DNA of 35,614 nt from Bryobacterales bacterium (lineage in GTDB: Bacteria; Acidobacteriota; Terriglobia; Bryobacterales; UBA6623), in NCBI GenBank assembly GCA_028819255.1, contig JAPPMB010000104.1, positions 1-35,614 on the forward strand. Direction: 5' to 3'. The position numbers were made by a program, and so were the translations under genes. Under the pieces are notes generated by a model. The model saw only the letters and a program-made list of their open reading frames with translations, searched no databases and was not told where the DNA came from. This document shows positions 33,269 through 35,614 of this stretch, piece by piece (position 1 is the stretch's first letter; the number at the start of each line of letters is the position of its first letter).

Positions 33269-34603
33269 ATGAACACGGGAGGGCCGTCGAGAAGGGTTTT
33301 CATGGGCGCCGGCATCGCCGCGTCCGCAGGCCGGACGGCCGGCGCGAGCGACCGGGTCCGGATTGGCATCGTCGGCGTCGGCAACATCGGCACCCGCCAT
33401 CTGCAGCGGCGGCTCCTGCCGATGATGAGGCGGGACGGGATTCTGGACGTCGTGGCCGCGAGCGACATCTACGACCGGGCCAAGTTCCGGGCCCGGGAAC
33501 TGATCGGGCTGGCCGAGCGCGACATCCATCACGCCTACGAGGACTTGCTGGCCCGGGCTGACGTGGACGCCGTCGTCATCGCCACTCCGGACCACTGGCA
33601 CGCCAGGATGGCCATTGACGCCATGCGGGCCGGCAAGGACGTGTATCTCGAGAAACCCATGTCCCGCACCATCCCCGAGGCCCGGGCGATTGCCGAGACC
33701 GCCCGCGAGACGGGCCGCGTTCTTCAGGTCGGGAGCCAGTGGGTCTCGGACCCCGCGTACTCGCGCGCCCGCGACATGCTTGGGGCCGGACTGGCCGGTC
33801 CCGTTGTCATGGCGCAGTCCAGCTACTCGTCCAACCACACTTCGGGCGTGTGGCAGTACCACGTCGACGAGGAGGCGAATCCGGCCACCGTCGACTGGAA
33901 GCGCTTCCTGGGGGGGGCGCCCGAGCAGCCCTTCAGCGGCGAGCGCTTCTTCCGGTGGCGCAAGTACTGGGACTTCTCAGGCGGCATCGGCACCGACTTC
34001 CTCTACCACCGGCTGAGCCCGCTGCTCTACGCGATCGGGCCGCAGTTTCCCGAGCGGGTCAGCGGGCACGGAGGAATCTACCTGTTCCGGAACCGCGAGG
34101 TCCCGGACACCTATTCGACGACGATCGAGTACGCGGGCATGGTGATCAACCTCGTAGGCTCGTGCGGGTCCCAGGCGTCGAACTTCCTTCACGGGCCCGC
34201 GATCTACGGCCAGCGGGCGTCCATCTCCGTGGCGCCGGGCCTGGTGACGGCCCGCCCGGAGCGGATCTACGCCGACGAGTTCCGCAGACGCACCGGAAAG
34301 GACCTGGTTCGCGTCGAGGTCGACAATCGAGACCAGCAGAAGGCCCGCACGGCGCACATGCTGGACTTCATCGAGTGCGTGCGAACGCGCCGGAAGCCGG
34401 TGTTCGATGCGCGCTTCGGGTACCAGGTGATGGTCGCGATCAAGCTGGGCGTCGATTCGTACCGCAGCGGCCGGCAGATGTGCTTCGACCCGCGAACCGA
34501 GCGGGTCCTGGACCGACCGCCTCCCCGCCACCCCGGATTCGAGGGGGACGGCACGAACGACCCGGACGCCGGGCCGGGATACGCGAAACGGCCCATAGCG
34601 TGA
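33269..34603 (+). CDS. Gfo/Idh/MocA-family oxidoreductase, Tat-exported
   Basis: 444 residues. The first 27 residues include SRRVFMGAGIAAS, a Tat-type signal, so the enzyme probably works in the periplasm. RIGIVGVGNIGTRH is the NAD(P)-binding loop; ATPDHWHA and VYLEKPMS (the Lys of EKP is the catalytic proton shuttle) follow. The second half (FSGGIGTDFLYHRLSPLLYAIG) is the substrate domain with GxxxDxxxH (Asp in TDFLYH). Substrate probably a sugar or inositol-like compound; none deducible. CAGAAT lies 9 bases before ATG. It is 46 bases after SprT-like. Confidence 0.9.
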   Translation: MNTGGPSRRVFMGAGIAASAGRTAGASDRVRIGIVGVGNIGTRHLQRRLLPMMRRDGILDVVAASDIYDRAKFRARELIGLAERDIHHAYEDLLARADVDAVVIATPDHWHARMAIDAMRAGKDVYLEKPMSRTIPEARAIAETARETGRVLQVGSQWVSDPAYSRARDMLGAGLAGPVVMAQSSYSSNHTSGVWQYHVDEEANPATVDWKRFLGGAPEQPFSGERFFRWRKYWDFSGGIGTDFLYHRLSPLLYAIGPQFPERVSGHGGIYLFRNREVPDTYSTTIEYAGMVINLVGSCGSQASNFLHGPAIYGQRASISVAPGLVTARPERIYADEFRRRTGKDLVRVEVDNRDQQKARTAHMLDFIECVRTRRKPVFDARFGYQVMVAIKLGVDSYRSGRQMCFDPRTERVLDRPPPRHPGFEGDGTNDPDAGPGYAKRPIA

Positions 34604-34650
34604 GCCGAGGCGCCCGGCGCTCCCGCGCCGACGCCCGGATTGCGGCCGGC

Positions 34651-35025
34651 CTACAGCGCCTTCTGAAGAGCCTCGCCGAAGGCGCCCACCTGCTTGTTCG
34701 GTGAGTCCCGCTTAGGTCTCGGCCCGCCGGAGCCTCGGCGGCGCATGCCCCTGCGCTGGGCTTGCGGCCGGCTGCCCTTGGGGTGGGCGGCCTTCGCCCT
34801 CAGGAGCTTGCCGTCGATCGGAGCCCGGTTGAAGCGACGGATGATGGCTACCATCTCCTCTTCGTTGGGTGCTTCGACGAAGGCGTAGCCCTTCGATTCC
34901 TGTGTCTCAAAGTCGCGAATGACGCGGACCGCGTCGCAGACGAGGTCACTGCTTTCGAGCCACGACCGAATGTCGTCGGCCGTGACCCAGGTCGGCAAAT
35001 TGCCGAAAAAAATGTTGTGTCCCAT
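34651..35025 (-). CDS. Single-RRM RNA-binding protein
   Basis: 124 residues from ATG 35025. One RNA recognition motif occupies about residues 4-80: RNP2 IFFGNL (5-10) and RNP1 KGYAFVEA (45-52), with the aromatic residues that stack on bases. The C-terminal 45 residues are Arg/Lys/Gly/Pro-rich (PKGSRPQAQRRGMRRRGSGG), a disordered basic tail. Such small bacterial RRM proteins are often cold-linked RNA chaperones; no regulatory element is seen. An ORF extension to 35265 reads through non-conserved sequence and is not preferred. Confidence 0.9.
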   Translation of the reverse strand: MGHNIFFGNLPTWVTADDIRSWLESSDLVCDAVRVIRDFETQESKGYAFVEAPNEEEMVAIIRRFNRAPIDGKLLRAKAAHPKGSRPQAQRRGMRRRGSGGPRPKRDSPNKQVGAFGEALQKAL

Positions 35026-35451
35026 ATCGGGCGGAACTCTTCCTGTTCGAATCTGTGGTTGTTCCCCTGTTCCGATCCAAGGGGTCAGGATGCAGAGCAC
35101 CCTCCCGCTCTGCGAGACCAAGAATAGCACAGGGCCGCGGGGCGCCCCGCTGGCGCGTCCGCGGATTCGTCTCCGGGGCCGCGATTGGCGGGGCGGACCG
35201 CCCAGGCTGATCCTCGGAATGGCGCCCAACCGGGCTCCGAGAGGTCGAAACCGGTCCTGCGGCACTTCCGACGCGGGTCTGCCGAGCGGGCCGCACGACG
35301 ATTCGAACGGATTCGCACGTCCTTGGCTCGGTCATTTCCAGCAGAAGATCTTCAGGACCTGTATGGGCCGAATCCGTATGCTCTGCGTCAATCACGATCA
35401 CGGAGGCTTCGGCCCGCGGGCCCGTGCCCGGCCTGCCGGGAATGCCCTGAA
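35026..35451. other. Intergenic region upstream of the RRM gene
   Basis: No gene seen. It presumably holds the RRM gene promoter; on the minus strand TGTGCTATTCT (near 35121-35131) is an extended -10 candidate but unproven. Confidence 0.4.
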
Positions 35452-35614
35452 CTATTCCACGCCGAATGTCCAGCGGAGTCCTACCCGGAATGTCCTGCCC
35501 GGATCGGCACGGTAGAAGGTCGGGTCCGGACCGTCAAGGTTCGAATCGATGGAATCGAAGGGGACTTACTGACCTGAGTGCCCAACCTCAATATATGGTG
35601 TGATTGGAAGTCCA
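35452..35614 (-). pseudogene. C-terminal fragment of a TonB-dependent receptor, with in-frame stop
   Basis: On the minus strand, the frame ending at TAG 35452-35454 reads FYRADPGRTFRVGLRWTFGVE, which resembles the last beta-strand of outer-membrane TonB-dependent receptors. Further upstream in the same frame, VPFDSIDSNLDGPDP is receptor-like, but a TAA at 35566-35568 interrupts it; upstream of that, PYIEVGHSGQ continues to the window edge. Either the receptor gene is broken by one nonsense change or the fragment is a longer relic. Most of the gene lies to the right of the window. It is on the same strand as the RRM gene and upstream of it. Confidence 0.45.

Noticed and set aside
35538..35550. 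GGTTCGAATCG, resembling a tRNA T-loop
   Set aside because: No acceptor, D-arm or anticodon stem can be built around it.
1..35614. CRISPR arrays, insertion sequences, tRNA or rRNA genes
   Set aside because: No regularly spaced repeats, transposase with terminal repeats, or RNA gene signatures were found on reading both strands.

Overview
This is a GC-rich bacterial window with dense, mostly intact genes in short operons and gene-poor, lower-GC gaps between them. The gene set (divergent sulfatase and DUF3604 genes, imidazolonepropionase-like amidohydrolase, phytanoyl-CoA dioxygenase beside a solute symporter, Tat-exported Gfo/Idh/MocA oxidoreductase, HEXXH and M15-like hydrolases, PPi-type phosphofructokinase, nuoA outside a nuo operon) fits best with an environmental Acidobacteriota-like organism. 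That assignment rests on family impressions only; there is no rRNA gene or other decisive marker here.

Left third (1-15 kb), accessory in character. A TPR protein enters from the left edge and converges on a methyltransferase-HNH nuclease fusion. Just beyond the fusion gene's start, pointing away from it, is a 33-codon relic of the N-terminus of a DUF1156-type adenine-specific DNA methylase, so this looks like an eroded defence or DNA-modification patch. Then come a small exported protein made of 22-23-residue RIG repeats, a 1.2-kb stretch without a convincing gene, an unusually long malate synthase-family protein, a divergent sulfatase / DUF3604 pair, a RHH-PIN toxin-antitoxin module, an AT-richer gene-free block, and a conserved hypothetical gene interrupted by a single in-frame amber codon.

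Middle (15-24.8 kb). An exported amidohydrolase-fold protein has lost the usual metal-ligand motifs. It lies beside an enolase-superfamily dehydratase/epimerase. A compact aromatic amino-acid operon follows (trpA, chorismate mutase, prephenate dehydrogenase), then rsfS, an M15-like exported hydrolase, an isolated nuoA, and a minus-strand cluster of methyltransferase, unknown protein and PPi-type phosphofructokinase.

Right third (24.8-35.6 kb). A phytanoyl-CoA dioxygenase and an SSS-family symporter form a likely uptake/oxidation pair. thrB, a U32-like TIM-barrel protein and a RraA-like protein form a translationally coupled operon. An exported gluzincin peptidase, a DUF5715/M15-like protein, a SprT-like protein and an exported Gfo/Idh/MocA oxidoreductase follow. 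The window closes with an RRM RNA-binding protein and what looks like the broken C-terminal end of a TonB-dependent receptor.

A recurring regulatory theme is a TATAAT-like hexamer exactly 8 nt before the start codon (nuoA, thrB, the M15-like gene) or 9-12 nt before it (Gfo/Idh, trpA, enolase-superfamily gene). This would leave no room for a Shine-Dalgarno leader and suggests leaderless transcription. The best candidates for an undescribed system are the methyltransferase-HNH fusion with its DUF1156 relic, the RIG-repeat exported protein, and the metal-site-less amidohydrolase.
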